Of a stretch of DNA of 64,000 bases, positions 38,901 to 50,033 are shown piece by piece. The position numbers and the translations under genes were made by a program. The notes under the pieces were generated by a model. That model did not search any database and was not told the DNA's origin. It saw only the letters and a list, made by a program, of their open reading frames with translations. The number at the start of each line of letters is the position of its first letter. Position 1 is the stretch's first letter. The stretch covers positions 25,984,449 to 26,048,448 of the forward strand of contig NC_090767.1 in the NCBI RefSeq assembly GCF_036898095.1. The letters run 5' to 3'. Source of the DNA: Palaemon carinicauda (lineage: Eukaryota; Arthropoda; Malacostraca; Decapoda; Palaemonidae).

Positions 38901-39817
38901 CAGAATGAATAAGCCATAGGTGCCTTGCAACCTGGATTCTTGGTCATTAACAAACGTCCTTCTCATCCATGGCCTAAATCTTTCGAGATCACTATCCTCT
39001 TGAATATGGTTTGTGAAGGGTTGAGGAGAGTTTTTTGCCTGGTTGAAACGATGAAGTTTTATCAGGACAGGACTAAAGGAGTTAAGAGACTATTCAAGGC
39101 TCTTTGGTGCGCGGTCAAGAAGCCTGAGCTATCTATGTCTAAAACGCCCTATCGTTTCTTATAGACTTTAATTACAAAGGCTCACTCACACTGTGGTGAG
39201 GTGGACATTAAGCTGTCAAAAGAGTAAAGACTCATGAATTTAGAGCTGTTGGAGCTTCTGTAACTTTTCAACATAACTGTTCTCTGCAAAGCATCGTGCA
39301 TACAGCCTGTTGAAGGAGTAATCCTGTATTCGCCTTGCATTACTAATACAGTTTCCAGTCTCTTGGTGAGGACGGTTACGTTTTGGGATCATTCGTAACG
39401 AGTGCAGTAGTAGGTGAAACATCCACCACTATGTTTCCCTAAATTCCTAGTACCCCAGTTCTTCTCTTGGAACTGTTATATATGTTTCTGATGATTGTAC
39501 GTGAAGATTGGTCGGCAGTCTTCCGCAATCTTTGATTTAGTCAGGTGGTCATTTTGTTCTTAGAGAGCACCCAGAACAAGGGTATTAGTTGAGGTCCTGT
39601 CATGTTATAGGTTATTGAACCGTTTGACAGCTCCTAGAGATCTTCAGCCCCCTGGGTGGACCGCTGGATCTCGTAAGGATAGCAGCCAGAATGAGACAGA
39701 GAACCCTTGAAGTCAGCTTCCTTATCAGGTACGAACCTCTTAAGTGGTTATATTTAACTCTTACGTAAATTTCCAATCATGTTGCTGTCTCTGACCCGCC
39801 ACCAAGGGTGTCAATCA

Positions 39818-40133
39818 GCCATTCTTATATAACCAGCGGGTAAGTTTTATGTTTAAAAATGATATTTTCATAATGAAATAAATTTTTGAACATACTTACC
39901 CGCTGGTTATATAAGTTATAATCCCACCCTCCTCCCCTCTAGAGACCAAGAGGCATGGAAGGTCTGAAGTGTTTGGAATAGTTTGGCCTATATACCGCCA
40001 GGGCGCTAGTGTACACCTGGCATATCTGCGATAGCCACGAGATTTAGAATTTCTGCGGAGCGTCCAAGGGACTATAGCCATTCTTATATAACTAGCGGGT
40101 AAGTATGTTCAAAAATTTATTTTATGAAAATAT
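39818..40133. mobile_element. MITE with about 50-bp inverted termini plus adjoining half copy
   Basis: Left terminus 39862-39915 (TTTTTGAACATACTTACCCG, then CTGGTTATATAAG) is the inverted complement of the right terminus 40083-40133 (CTTATATAACTAGCGGGTAA, then GTATGTTCAAAAA). The interior of about 170 bp (…GCGCTAGTGTACACCTGGCA…) has no coding capacity. Immediately left, at 39818-39860, is a further piece of the same terminus in inverted orientation (CTTATATAACCAGCGGGTAA). The element ends where the family A copy 2 gag begins, and it truncates or interrupts that gag. A related copy is at 50889-51025. Confidence 0.8.
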
Positions 40134-41759
40134 AATTTTTCAGCTTTGGTCCTCCTTGGGGCTTACGGGTTCGCCCTCCAAGGAGGTTTTGCTTTAACTA
40201 CATCCGATTGGGTGCCGCTGTCAAGCAATCGTCGTCACCGTCAGAGGTTGATCCTCTGTCTCTTGCCGACGTTGTGGTGTCAGAGGTATCCAATGCGGTA
40301 TCACCCATCACCTCTGCCTCTTCAAACCCCACGGTAGCTGACGGCTTAGTTTCTCCTGTTCATGTTCAACCTACGAGGGAGAAACTAAGTCTATCGTCAG
40401 TCTCTCCTGCTAATGTTTCTCTCCCTCGGGGGAGTTCACTTACAGAGACTCCTCTTCGGAGGACTGCAGAAGGTCAGCTTGCTGATCCAACGGCCTCCAG
40501 AGGGCGCATTTGTCGGAATGCTCGCCTTCCTCTTCACCATAGAGTCCTTCCTTCACCTGCGGTGAGGAGGCGCTTCTTTGGTTCAACATTATCGATGCAG
40601 TCCACCGCAGAGGAGCCTCGAGACCAATCATCCATCACTGCTCCTGCATTGGTCCTGGACCTCTCTGCAGATCGTTCGCGATCTCCTTCTCTGGAAGGTC
40701 GTCCTTTTAAAGGACACGTCGACCTTCCACCCGACAGACCTGCCGACCTGCCGTCGCCGTTTCTACATGGGCCTAACAAGGCTCCACCAAAGCACGCTGT
40801 TGCGCGCCAACAACATATACGCTACGCGCCAACGAGCCCTGACGAACGCTCCTTAGTAGCTTGTCAGGCCCCATCACTAAACCCTAACACAGGGCATCAA
40901 GGGTGTACGCTCCAACAAGAGCATAGCTCCATCACGCACTATGCGCGCCCTCATGCGCTCACGTTCTCCTGCGCGCCAGTTCTTGCCTGTGCGCCCTGCG
41001 CAAACTATGCCCACGCGCCCTGCGCAAACTATGCCCACGCGCCCTGCGCAAACTATGCCCACGCGCCCTGCGCAAACTATGCCCACGCGCCCTGCGCAAA
41101 CTATGGCCACGCGCCCTGCGCAAACTATGCCCACGCGCCCTGCGCTTACGCGCCAACATTCTCCTACGCGCCCGCACCCAGCTGCGCGCCAACACTCGCC
41201 TGCGTGCAAACCTCCTGCAAAATGGGGCTCTCCTGCGCGCCAGTGCTCTTCCATGCGCCAACAGTCTCCTGCCCGCTCGCATACGTGCCCAACATCCAAC
41301 TTTCCTGCACGCCATGCTGCGCATCATCATATGCGCCATGTAAAACCTGCACCCCAACGATCTACTGAAAGCAGTACTTCTGGGAAGTCAGCAAGGCTGG
41401 CTTCTCCCACGCGCCAACCAGTACCAACGCGCCAACCAGTACCAACGCGCCAGCGCTCACCTGCGCGCCAACCTTTTCCCTTACGCGCGTGTGCCCCGCG
41501 AACACTCATCCATCCTCTCCAAGGGATGCGCACCAACATTCTCCTGTGCTCCCGTTAGCCCCACATGATTCAACTGCGCGCCCGCGCGCTAGGGATCTTT
41601 TTCCTGCGCGCGCCTTACGGCCGGCATAGATGCGAGCGAACTCTCTCCCGCGCGCCCTACGGCTGGCATAGCTGCGAGCGAACTCTCTCCCGCGTGCCCG
41701 CGCACTCAACGTTATAATCCTGCGCGAATACTCTCCCGCACGCGCGTCACCAGTCTCCA
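40134..41759 (+). pseudogene. Family A copy 2 gag-like N-terminal part
   Basis: Starts in the middle of the protein: the reading LWSSLGLTGSPSKEVL at 40142 matches LWASLGLKGSPSKEALFDLI on the minus strand near 60260. Then SEVDPLSLADVVVSEV (40240), RGSSLTETPLRRT (40428) and LDLSADRSRSPS (40660), each with a counterpart in the 59010-60430 fragment. From about 40941 the frame shifts and the protein becomes Arg/Ser/Pro-rich with an 8-residue periodicity (RPAQTMPT, RQRSPA). No enzymatic motif. Probably a basic, disordered RNA-binding region of the element's structural protein; function inferred. Confidence 0.7.
40990..41150 (+). repeat. 24-bp tandem repeat encoding RPAQTMPT, six copies
   Basis: GCGCCCTGCGCAAACTATGC plus CCAC is repeated six times with one base change (ATGG for ATGC in the fifth), then fades. 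The 24-bp period equals the period of the much longer array that starts 600 bp downstream. Confidence 0.95.
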
Positions 41760-44700
41760 GTGCGCGAGCGCCATTATTCTCCCCCGCGCGAGCGCCATTA
41801 TTCTTCCCCGCGCGAGCGCCATTATTCTCCCCCGCGCGCGCGCCATTATTCTCCCCCGCGCGCGCGCCATTATTCTCCCCCGCGCGCGCGCCATTATTCT
41901 CCCCCGCGCGCGCGCCATTATTCTCCCCCGCGCGCGCGCCATTATTCTTCCCCGCGCGCGCGCCATTATTCTTCCCCGCGCGCGCGCCATTATTCTGCCC
42001 CGCGCGCGCGCCATTATTCTGCCCCGCGCGCGCGCCATTATTCTGCCCCGCGCGCGCGCCATTATTCTCCCGCGCGCGCGCGCCATTATTCTCCCCCGCG
42101 CGCGCGCGCCATTATTCTCCCCCGCGCGCGCGCGCCATTATTCTCCCCCGCGCGCGCGCGCGCCATTATTCTCCCCCGCGCGCGCGCGCGCGCCATTATC
42201 CTCCCCCGCGCGCGCGCGCCATTATCCTCCCCCGCGCGCGCGCGCCATTATCCTCCCCCGCGCGCGCGCGCCATTATCCTCCCCCGCGCGCGCGCGCCAT
42301 TATCCTCCCCCGCGCGCGCGCGCCATTATCCTCCCCCGCGCGCGCGCGCCATTATCCTCCCCCGCGCGCGCGCGCCATTATCCTCCCCCGCGCGCGCGCG
42401 CGCCATTATCCTCCCCCGCGCGCGCGCGCGCCATTATCCTCCCCCGCGCGCGCGCGCGCCATTATCCTCCCCCGCGCGCGCGCGCGCCATTATCCTCCCC
42501 CGCGCGCGCGCGCGCCATTATCCTCCCCCGCGCGCGCGCGCGCGCCATTATCCTCCCCCGCGCGCGCGCGCGCGCCATTATCCTCCCCCGCGCGCGCGCG
42601 CCATTATCCTCCCACGCGCGCGCGCGCCATTATCCTCCCACGCGCGCGCGCGCGCCCCATTATCCTCCCCCGCGCGCGCGCGCCATTATCCTCCCCCGCG
42701 CGCGCGCCATTATTCTCCCCCGCGCGCGCGCCATTATTCTCCCCCGCGCGCGCGCCATTATTCTGCCCCGCGCGCGCGCCATTATTCTCCCGCGCGCGCG
42801 CGCCATTATTCTCCCGCGCGCGCGCGCCATTATTCTCCCGCGCGCGCGCGCCATTATTCTCCCGCGCGCCATTATTCTCCCGCGCGCGCGCGCCATTATT
42901 CTGCCCCGCGCGCGCGCGCCATTATTCTGCCCCGCGCGCGCGCCATTATTCTCCCCCGCGCGCGCGCCATTATTCTCCCGCGCGCGCGCGCGCCATTATT
43001 CTCCCCCGCGCGCGCGCGCCATTATTCTCCCCCGCGCGCCATTATTCTCCCGCGCGCGCGCGCGCCATTATTCTCCCCCGCGCGCGCGCGCCATTATTCT
43101 CCCCCGCGCGCGCGCGCCATTATTCTCCCCCGCGCGCGCGCGCCATTATTCTGCCCCGCGCGCGCGCCATTATTCTGCCCCGCGCGCGCGCCATTATTCT
43201 GCCCCGCGCGCGCGCCATTATTCTCCCGCGCGCGCGCGCCATTATTCTCCCGCGCGCGCGCGCCATTATTCTCCCGCGCGCGCCATTATTCTCCCCCGCG
43301 CGCGCGCGCCATTATTCTCCCCCGCGCGCGCGCGCCATTATTCTCCCCCGCGCGCGCGCGCCATTATTCTCCCCCGCGCGCGCGCGCCATTATTCTCCCC
43401 CGCGCGCGCGCGCGCCATTATTCTCCCCCGCGCGCGCGCGCCATTATTCTCCCCCGCGCGCGCGCGCCATTATTCTCCCCCGCGCGCGCGCGCCATTATT
43501 CTCCCCCGCGCCATTATTCTCCCCCGCGCCATTATTCTCCCCCGCGCCATTATTCTCCCCCGCGCCATTATTCTCCCCCGCGCGCGCGCGCGCCATTATT
43601 CTCCCGCGCGCGCGCGCGCCATTATCCTCCCCCGCGCGCGCGCGCCATTATCCTCCCCCGCGCGCGCGCGCCATTATCCTCCCCCGCGAGCGCGCGCCAT
43701 TATCCTCCCCCGCGCGCGCGCGCCATTATCCTCCCCCGCGCGCGCGCGCCATTATCCTCCCCCGCGCGCGCGCGCCATTATCCTCCCCCGCGCGCGCGCG
43801 CCATTATCCTCCCCCGCGCGCGCGCCATTATTCTCCCCCGCGCGCGCGCCATTATTCTCCCCCGCGCGCGCGCCATTATTCTGCCCCGCGCGCGCGCCAT
43901 TATTCTCCCGCGCGCGCGCGCCATTATTCTCCCGCGCGCGCGCGCCATTATTCTCCCGCGCGCGCGCGCCATTATTCTCCCGCGCGCGCGCGCCATTATT
44001 CTGCCCCGCGCGCGCGCGCCATTATTCTGCCCCGCGCGCGCGCGCCATTATTCTCCCCCGCGCGCGCGCCATTATTCTCCCGCGCGCGCGCGCGCCATTA
44101 TTCTCCCCCGCGCGCGCGCGCCATTATTCTCCCCCGCGCGCCATTATTCTCCCCCGCGCGCGCGCGCCATTATTCTCCCCCGCGCGCGCGCGCCATTATT
44201 CTCCCCCGCGCGCGCGCGCCATTATTCTCCCCCGCGCGCGCGCCATTATTCTGCCCCGCGCGCGCGCCATTATTCTCCCGCGCGCGCGCGCCATTATTCT
44301 CCCGCGCGCGCCATTATTCTCCCCCGCGCGCCATTATTCTCCCCCGCGCGCGCGCGCCATTATTCTCCCCCGCGCGCGCGCGCCATTATTCTCCCCCGCG
44401 CGCGCGCGCCATTATTCTCCCCCGCGCGCGCGCGCCATTATTCTCCCCCGCGCGCGCGCGCGCACCATTATTCTCCCCCGCGCGCGCGCGCCATTATTCT
44501 CCCCCGCGCGCGCGCGCCATTATTCTCCCCCGCGCGCGCGCGCCATTATTCTCCCCCGCGCGCGCGCGCCATTATTCTCCCCCGCGCGCGCGCGCCATTA
44601 TTCTCCCCCGCGCCATTATTCTCCCCCGCGCCATTATTCTCCCCCGCGCCATTATTCTCCCCCGCGCCATTATTCTCCCCCGCGCGCGCGCGCGCCATTA

Positions 44701-45895
44701 TTCTCCCGCGCGCGCGCGCGCCATTATCCTCCCCCGCGCGCGCGCGCCATTATCCTCCCCCGCGCGCGCGCGCCATTATCCTCCCCCGCGCGCGCGCGCC
44801 ATTATCCTCCCCCGCGCGCGCGCCATTATCCTCCCCCGCGCGCGCGCGCCATTATCCTCCCCCGCGCGCGCGCGCCATTATCCTCCCCCGCGCGCGCGCG
44901 CCATTATCCTCCCCCGCGCGCGCGCGCCATTATCCTCCCCCGCGCGCGCGCCATTATCCTCCCCCGCGCGCGCGCGCGCCATTATCCTCCCCCGCGCGCG
45001 CGCGCGCGCGCGCCATTATCCTCCCCCGCGCGCGCGCGCGCCATTATCCTCCCCCGCGCGCGCGCGCGCCATTATCCTCCCCCGCGCGCGCGCGCGCCAT
45101 TATCCTCCCCCGCGCGCGCGCGCCATTATCCTCCCCCGCGCGCGCGCGCGCCATTATCCTCCCCCGCGCGCGCGCGCGCCATTATCCTCCCCCGCGCGCG
45201 CGCGCGCCATTATCCTCCCCCGCGCGCGCGTGCGCGCGCCATTATCCTCCCCCGCGCGCGCCATTATCCTCCCCCGCGCGCGCCATTATCCTCCCCCGCG
45301 CGCGCGCCATTATCCTCCCCCGCGCGCGCGCGCCATTATCCTCCCCCGCGCGCGCCATTATCCTCCCCCGCGCGCGCGCGCCATTATCCTCCCCCGCGCG
45401 CGCGCGCCATTATCCTCCCCCGCGCGCGCGCGCCATTATCCTCCCCCGCGCGCGCGCGCCATTATCCTCCCCCGCGCGCGCGCGCCATTATCCTCCCCCC
45501 CGCGCGCGCGCCATTATCCTCCCCCCCGCGCGCGCGCCATTATCCTCCCCCCCGCGCGCGCGCCATTATCCTCCCCCCCGCGCGCGCGCCATTATCCTCC
45601 CCCCCGCGCGCGCGCCATTATCCTCCCCCCCGCGCGCGCGCCATTATCCTCCCCCCCGCGCGCGCGCCATTATCCTCCCCCCCGCGCGCGCGCGCCATTA
45701 TTCTCCCCCCCGCGCGCGCGCCATTATTCTCCCCCCCCGCGCGCGCGCCATTATTCTCCCCCCCCGCGCGCGCGCCATTATTCTCCCCCCCGCGCGCGCG
45801 CCATTATTCTCCCCCGCGCGAGCGCCTTTATTCTCCCCCGCGCGAGCGCCATTATTCTCCCCCGCGCGAGCGCCATTATTCTCCCCCGCGCGAGA
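41760..45895 (+). repeat. CpG-rich 24-bp minisatellite within gag, about 165 copies
   Basis: Unit: a (CG)n tract followed by CCATTATTCTCCCC, usually 24-26 bp, with CG tracts from about 2 to 9 dinucleotides. Sub-types differ by ATTATTCTCC or ATTATCCTCC, TTCTGCCCC, and CCCC or CCC. At both edges the unit is CGCGAGCGCCATTATTCTCC, reading RERHYSPP, which links it to the Arg/Ser/Pro repeats of gag. No stop codon occurs in one 1380-codon plus frame; because CG-tract length changes by 2 bp, that frame cycles between RHYSPPRA, AIILPRA and APLFSPAR. All three plus frames are essentially stop-free, so openness is no proof of translation. Confidence 0.97.
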
Positions 45896-47570
45896 TTACT
45901 GAACAACGTACGGCAAGGTCGCCATCGCCTCATTCCCCTCCCCGCAAGCGCATACCACCGCGCATTGTGGGAGAAGGGAAACATCCAGAGGGGTCCAGGA
46001 TCCCAAAGCTACCACAGGCGAACCCACCAATGATGGTGACTCCTCCCAGGGACCCTTCAATCCCTGTCCCTACAAAGGGTATGTCTGACAGCGCGTCTGT
46101 CAGCCAACAGCCCTGGTTCGGTGCCCTGATCAGAGCTGTAACTCAGGCTTTCAAGCCTGTCCTCTCTGAATTGGGACATAGAACCATTGCTTCTTCTACT
46201 CCTTTGAAGAGAAAAAGAGGAGTTCCAGACACGGTCACTTCTCCAAGGGCGAAACTGACTCCATGCAGACCTTCGAGGCCGGTTCCTTCTAGTCCTCTTA
46301 CTGCCTCTCCTTCCCTTTCGGACGAAGATTTCCTGTCCCCAAGGGAATCACGCAAGGAGAGGCTTTCCCCCATCGCATCAATAGAGGAAACCTCTCTTCG
46401 CGCTGAGGGGTCTACTCAGTCGGGGATTGGAAGGAACATGCCACCCTCGTCAATGATGGAGTCTTATATCCTTCCCAGGAAGGAATCTAAAGTCTCCAAA
46501 ACATTGCCGAAGTCCTCTACTAGGACTACCATGGAGTCAACTAGCCACTCAGGAAATGGCCGCGACTCTCACCAAGAAGAGCCTTCGGGGATAGAAGGAG
46601 ACTTCGCTGCAAGTTCTAGAGCAGGGGGAGACCAGCAAGAGTCAGAACATGCGTTTTGTCAAGTTCTGACTCTGAGGGCACTCAACGGGTTTTCCGACCC
46701 AGAGATCCCTCCTCGAGAGGGCAGAGACATAGTCTTAGACCGTGTCTTTGGTACTCAAAAACCCTCTAAGACCAGTGCAGCCCTGCCCTGGTCTCAGGGG
46801 GTAAAGAGTACCAGAGACAAGATCTCACAACTGCTCTCCGAGGTGTCCTCCTCCAACCGTTCCGGTACCACCAACAAGCTCCTCGCACCTCCTTGCGTAC
46901 AGCAGAGGAGGTACTTCGAGATCTTAGAGGAGCCTTGTTTAGCTCCTAATCTTCACCACTTGCTGGAAGAGCTAACCAGGGGAGTCCCTCTTGAGAGAGA
47001 CTCCAACCGGCAGGTCTCGTTCTCGGCAGCCGAGATCCTCAACCAGGAGAAAGTTGCGAAGTGTGCTATGCAAGCCACTTCGTGGCTCGATATCTGGTTG
47101 GGGACCTTAGGTATCCTGATACGTTCCGAGGACTTTTCCAAGGAACGTACCAGGAAGGCTATGGAAACCTTTTTGCTCTCAGGTACTCGCACAATCGAGT
47201 TTCTGGCCCACCAAGTCTCGAACTTGTGGGCAAATACCATCCTGAAACGTCGGGATGCAGTAGCTGAGAGATTCCATCAGAAGGTCCCTAGCGCCGAGAT
47301 CAATAGGCTCAGACATTTTCCTCCCTAGAGGGATCCGTCTTGTTTGAGCCTAAGGATGTGGAACATGCCGCTGAGAGGTGGAGGAAGTCTCATCAAGACT
47401 CCCTCCTCCTTCATAGGGCTTTAACATCCAAGCCCTATAAGCCTCCAGCACCACAGCAGTTCCGTCCAGTCAGGACCACTTCGACGACAACAGCAGCGAA
47501 GACCTTGGTGTCTAAACCCTTTCCTGTCAAAGAAAGGAAAGGCAAAAATTTCTCGAGCCAAGAATCCTAG
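45896..47570 (+). pseudogene. Family A copy 2 gag-like C-terminal part
   Basis: After the minisatellite the main frame is 45967-47328, then 47340-47570 in another frame. Conserved segments: PPRDPSIPVPTKGMSDSASV (46046), ALPWSQGVKSTRDKISQLLS (46780), FLAHQVSNLWANTILKRRDA (47203) and EHAAERWRKSHQDSLLLHRA (47362). The FLAHQVSNLW…LKRRDAV signature is typical of the gag-like ORF in DIRS-type elements of animals. The open part alone is 453 residues. The frameshift is near 47330. It lies directly upstream of RT, as in other members of the group. Confidence 0.75.
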
Positions 47571-47619
47571 AGGGAGCAGCCAAGGCCTCAAACGCTAGGA
47601 TAGGCAGTCCCCCTGCATT

Positions 47620-48700
47620 TCCACCAGTGGGGGGATGCCTACAAAGTTGCTCAAACAGGTGGAAGCAACTCGGGACCGATTCCTGGACAATCTCCGTGAT
47701 CAGTGTAGGATATCGCGTCCCGTTCATAACATCTTTACCTCCCCTGACGACGAATCCAGTGTCATTAAACTCCCTTGCCATGGGATCGGCAAGGGAGCAA
47801 GCTCTTCGGGCAGAAGTCCAGACCCTGTTGAAGAAGGGCACTCTCCAAGAGGTCCTCGACGGATCCCCAGGCTTCTTCAGTCGACTCTTTCTTGTAAAGA
47901 AGATGTCTGGAGGCTAGAGACCAGTCATCGACCTCTCAGCTCTGAACAAGTTTGTCAAACAAACTCCGTTCAACATGGGGACGGCGGACACGGTCAGACT
48001 AGAAGTAAGACCGCAAGACTTCATGTGCACACTGGACCTAAAGGATGCGTACTTCCAGATCCCAGTCCAACCGTCTTCAAGGAAGTACTCAAGATTCAGC
48101 CTAGACAACAGTAAGTACCAGTTTAAGGTGCTGTGCTTCAGTCTCTCCATAGCACCACAAGTCTTCACCAGAGTGTTCACCCTAGTATTATCTTGGGCAC
48201 ACAGGATTGGCATCCGTCTCATCCGTTATCTGGACAACTGGTTAATCCTAGCAGACTCGGTGTCAACCCTTCTTCAACACCGAGACAAACTTCTGAGACT
48301 TTGCCAAGATCTGGGGATCATGGTAAATCTCGAGAAGTCTTCACTGCTTCCCACTCAAAGACTGGTATACCTAGGCATGATTATAGACACCAATCTCCAC
48401 AAAGCCTTCCCATCAGATACAGGATAGCAAGGCTGAGGAAGGTCGCAAGACATTTTCTCAGACGAGAAGAACTTCCAGCCCAATCGTGGTTACGTCTCCT
48501 CGGTCACCTTTCATTGCTGGCCCGTCTAGTTCCCAATGGTCGCCTCAGGATGAGATCCCTCCAGTGGCGACTCAAGTCCCGGTGGAATCAAGCGTACGAC
48601 TCCCCGGACATCCAGATCCCCATGGGACCTGCAGAACTGACGGATCTCCAGTTGTGGGTGGCAGACGAGAACCTACGAAAAGGAGTGGATGATCTTGTCC
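47620..48700 (+). pseudogene. Family A copy 2 reverse transcriptase, disrupted
   Basis: RT segments: LFLVKKMSGG then TAG where copy 1 has a tryptophan codon (47916-47918), RPVIDLSALNKF (47920), CTLDLKDAYFQIPVQPSSR (48025), FKVLCFSLSIAPQVF (48123), YLDNWLILADS (48225). The active-site box YLDD is YLDN, removing the second catalytic aspartate. A 1-nt loss near 48417 shifts the frame, and homology continues in the frame of 48421-48700 (LRRVA-like region, QWRLKSRW). The element's polymerase, inactive as it stands. Confidence 0.85.
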
Positions 48701-49164
48701 TCCCCCTGGATTTGATGCTGTTTTCGGACGCTTCAAAAAAAGGGTGGGGGCCCACGTGCTGCACCACACAACCTCAGGCCTCTGGTCAGAGTCAGAAAAT
48801 TACCTGCCCTGAACTTCAGGCTCCCGCTGTACTGTTCCCCAGTCCTAGACCCCAAGGCTCTCTGGCAAGATGCTTTCCAACAACGTTGGGACAACGTCGA
48901 TGTTTACGCCTTTCCCCCCTCTCTGTCTGATGAGGTGGGTACTCAACGAGACTAGAACATTGGTCAATCTTTCAATGACCCTCATAGCTCCGCTGTGGCA
49001 TCACGCAGAATGGTTCCCGGACCTTCTGCAACTCCTAACGGAGCCACCAAGAGAACTCCCTCCACGACACAATCTACTCAAACAACCACATGCCAACATC
49101 TTCCACAAAGGCGTAGGTTCACTACGGCTTCACGCCTGGAGACTATCCAGCATCTCTCTGAGAG
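48701..49164 (+). pseudogene. Family A copy 2 RNase H remnant and linker
   Basis: LMLFSDASKKGWG (48714) is the start of RNase H. At about 48803 the alignment to copy 3 jumps from AGTCAGAAAATTACCT to GCCCTGAACTTCAGGCTCCC, skipping about 350 bp that hold the remaining RNase H catalytic residues. The following linker (48804-49164) matches copy 3 at 52653-53010 but is frameshifted. At 49165 a further roughly 155-bp deletion leads into the recombinase. Confidence 0.75.
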
Positions 49165-50033
49165 AGGGAGTTCCTCGTGTATTTGCGTGAAGAAATGCGC
49201 CTTTCAGTCTCGGCAGTGAAAGGCTGTCGCTCAGCCTTAAGTCTAGCCTTCAGGCTGAAAGGAATGGACATTTCCTCATTGCTAGAACTTTCTCTACTTA
49301 TACGTAGTTATGAACTTACCTGCCCTCAGTCGGAAGTGAGACCTCCCCCATGGAACGTGGTTCGAGTTCTCAGGTCTCTTAAGAGACCTCCCTATGAACC
49401 ATTACGCCAGGCATCAGATCGCCACCTAACCCGGAAGACGGTGTTCCTGCTAGCTTTGGCCTCGGCAAAACGAGTCAGAAAACTTCATGGTCTCTCGTAT
49501 GACATTGCCCATTCAAGGGGATGGGGGGAGGTAACGTTCAGCTTCGTCCCTGAGTTTATTGCTAAGACTCAGAATCCAGAGTCGCGGATCCTCGATTCGA
49601 CTCCTTCCGGATTTCTAGTCTTCGTACTGTAACAGATGACCTAGACCATCTCTTACTATGCCCAGGAAGGAGCTTGAGGCTGTACCTCAAAAGAACAGCC
49701 GCAGCCCGTCCTCGTGTGCCAGCACTATTCATCAGCACAGGAAGGACTAAGAGGAGGGTCACCAAGAACACCATCTCTGCATGGATTCGCAGAGTCATTG
49801 ACCTGGCACTGAATCCAGACCCTCCTCCGTCACGTCGCCCCAGAGGACATGATGTCAGGGGCATAGCTACGTCCCTGGCCTTCAAAAGAAATTCTTCAGT
49901 GACGGAGGTTCTTCAAGCTGGAGTGTGGAAACGTCAAACAACGTTCACATCCCACTACCTGCAAGACGTGACCAACAGGAGACTCGATAAGTTCTCTATC
50001 GGTCCTGTGGTGGCTGCACAACAGCTGGTTTAA
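49165..50033 (+). pseudogene. Family A copy 2 tyrosine recombinase, all catalytic boxes visible
   Basis: First part 49177-49632: LRSLKRPPYEPLRQASDRHL (49358), TVFLLALASAKRVRKLHGLS (49440) with the box I arginine. Second part 49674-50033, in another frame: HDVRGIATSLAFK (49850; box II H-x-x-R), VLQAGVWKR, and SHYLQDVTNRRLD (49952) with the catalytic tyrosine. One frameshift around 49600-49670 separates the two. DIRS-type elements use this recombinase to insert circular DNA, usually without target-site duplication. It is the best preserved recombinase of the three family A copies. Confidence 0.85.

Larger units (their letters stand above)
34667..39817. other. Degenerate, probably transposon-derived block; no gene recognised
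   Basis: About 5 kb, GC-richer than the left half of the window, with many short open frames in all frames and none convincing. A 113-codon plus-strand frame at 34978-35319 (contains DPWSLLLDMKQQLSSFMQSY) looks gag-like in composition. 35395-35465 repeats a unit around ACGGAGCGAAGCGTCA, and 37440-38320 has loose repetition of CAGACGC and CATGCTGG phrases, comparable to a decayed Arg/Ser-rich gag repeat. I infer an old, unrelated or very diverged YR-type element, but no RT, RNase H or recombinase motif can be read. Confidence 0.4.

Noticed and set aside
40877..41357. Cys/Arg/Gly-rich minus-strand frames opposite the gag repeats
   Set aside because: Antisense shadows of the plus-strand Arg/Ser/Pro repeat region, which has a homolog at 59010-60430.
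41712..43996. Minus-strand Met-Ala-Arg-Ala-Arg-Gly-Arg-Ile repeat frames (41712-42086, 42660-42896, 43778-43996)
   Set aside because: They are the complement of the CpG minisatellite; the gag homology on either side is on the plus strand.
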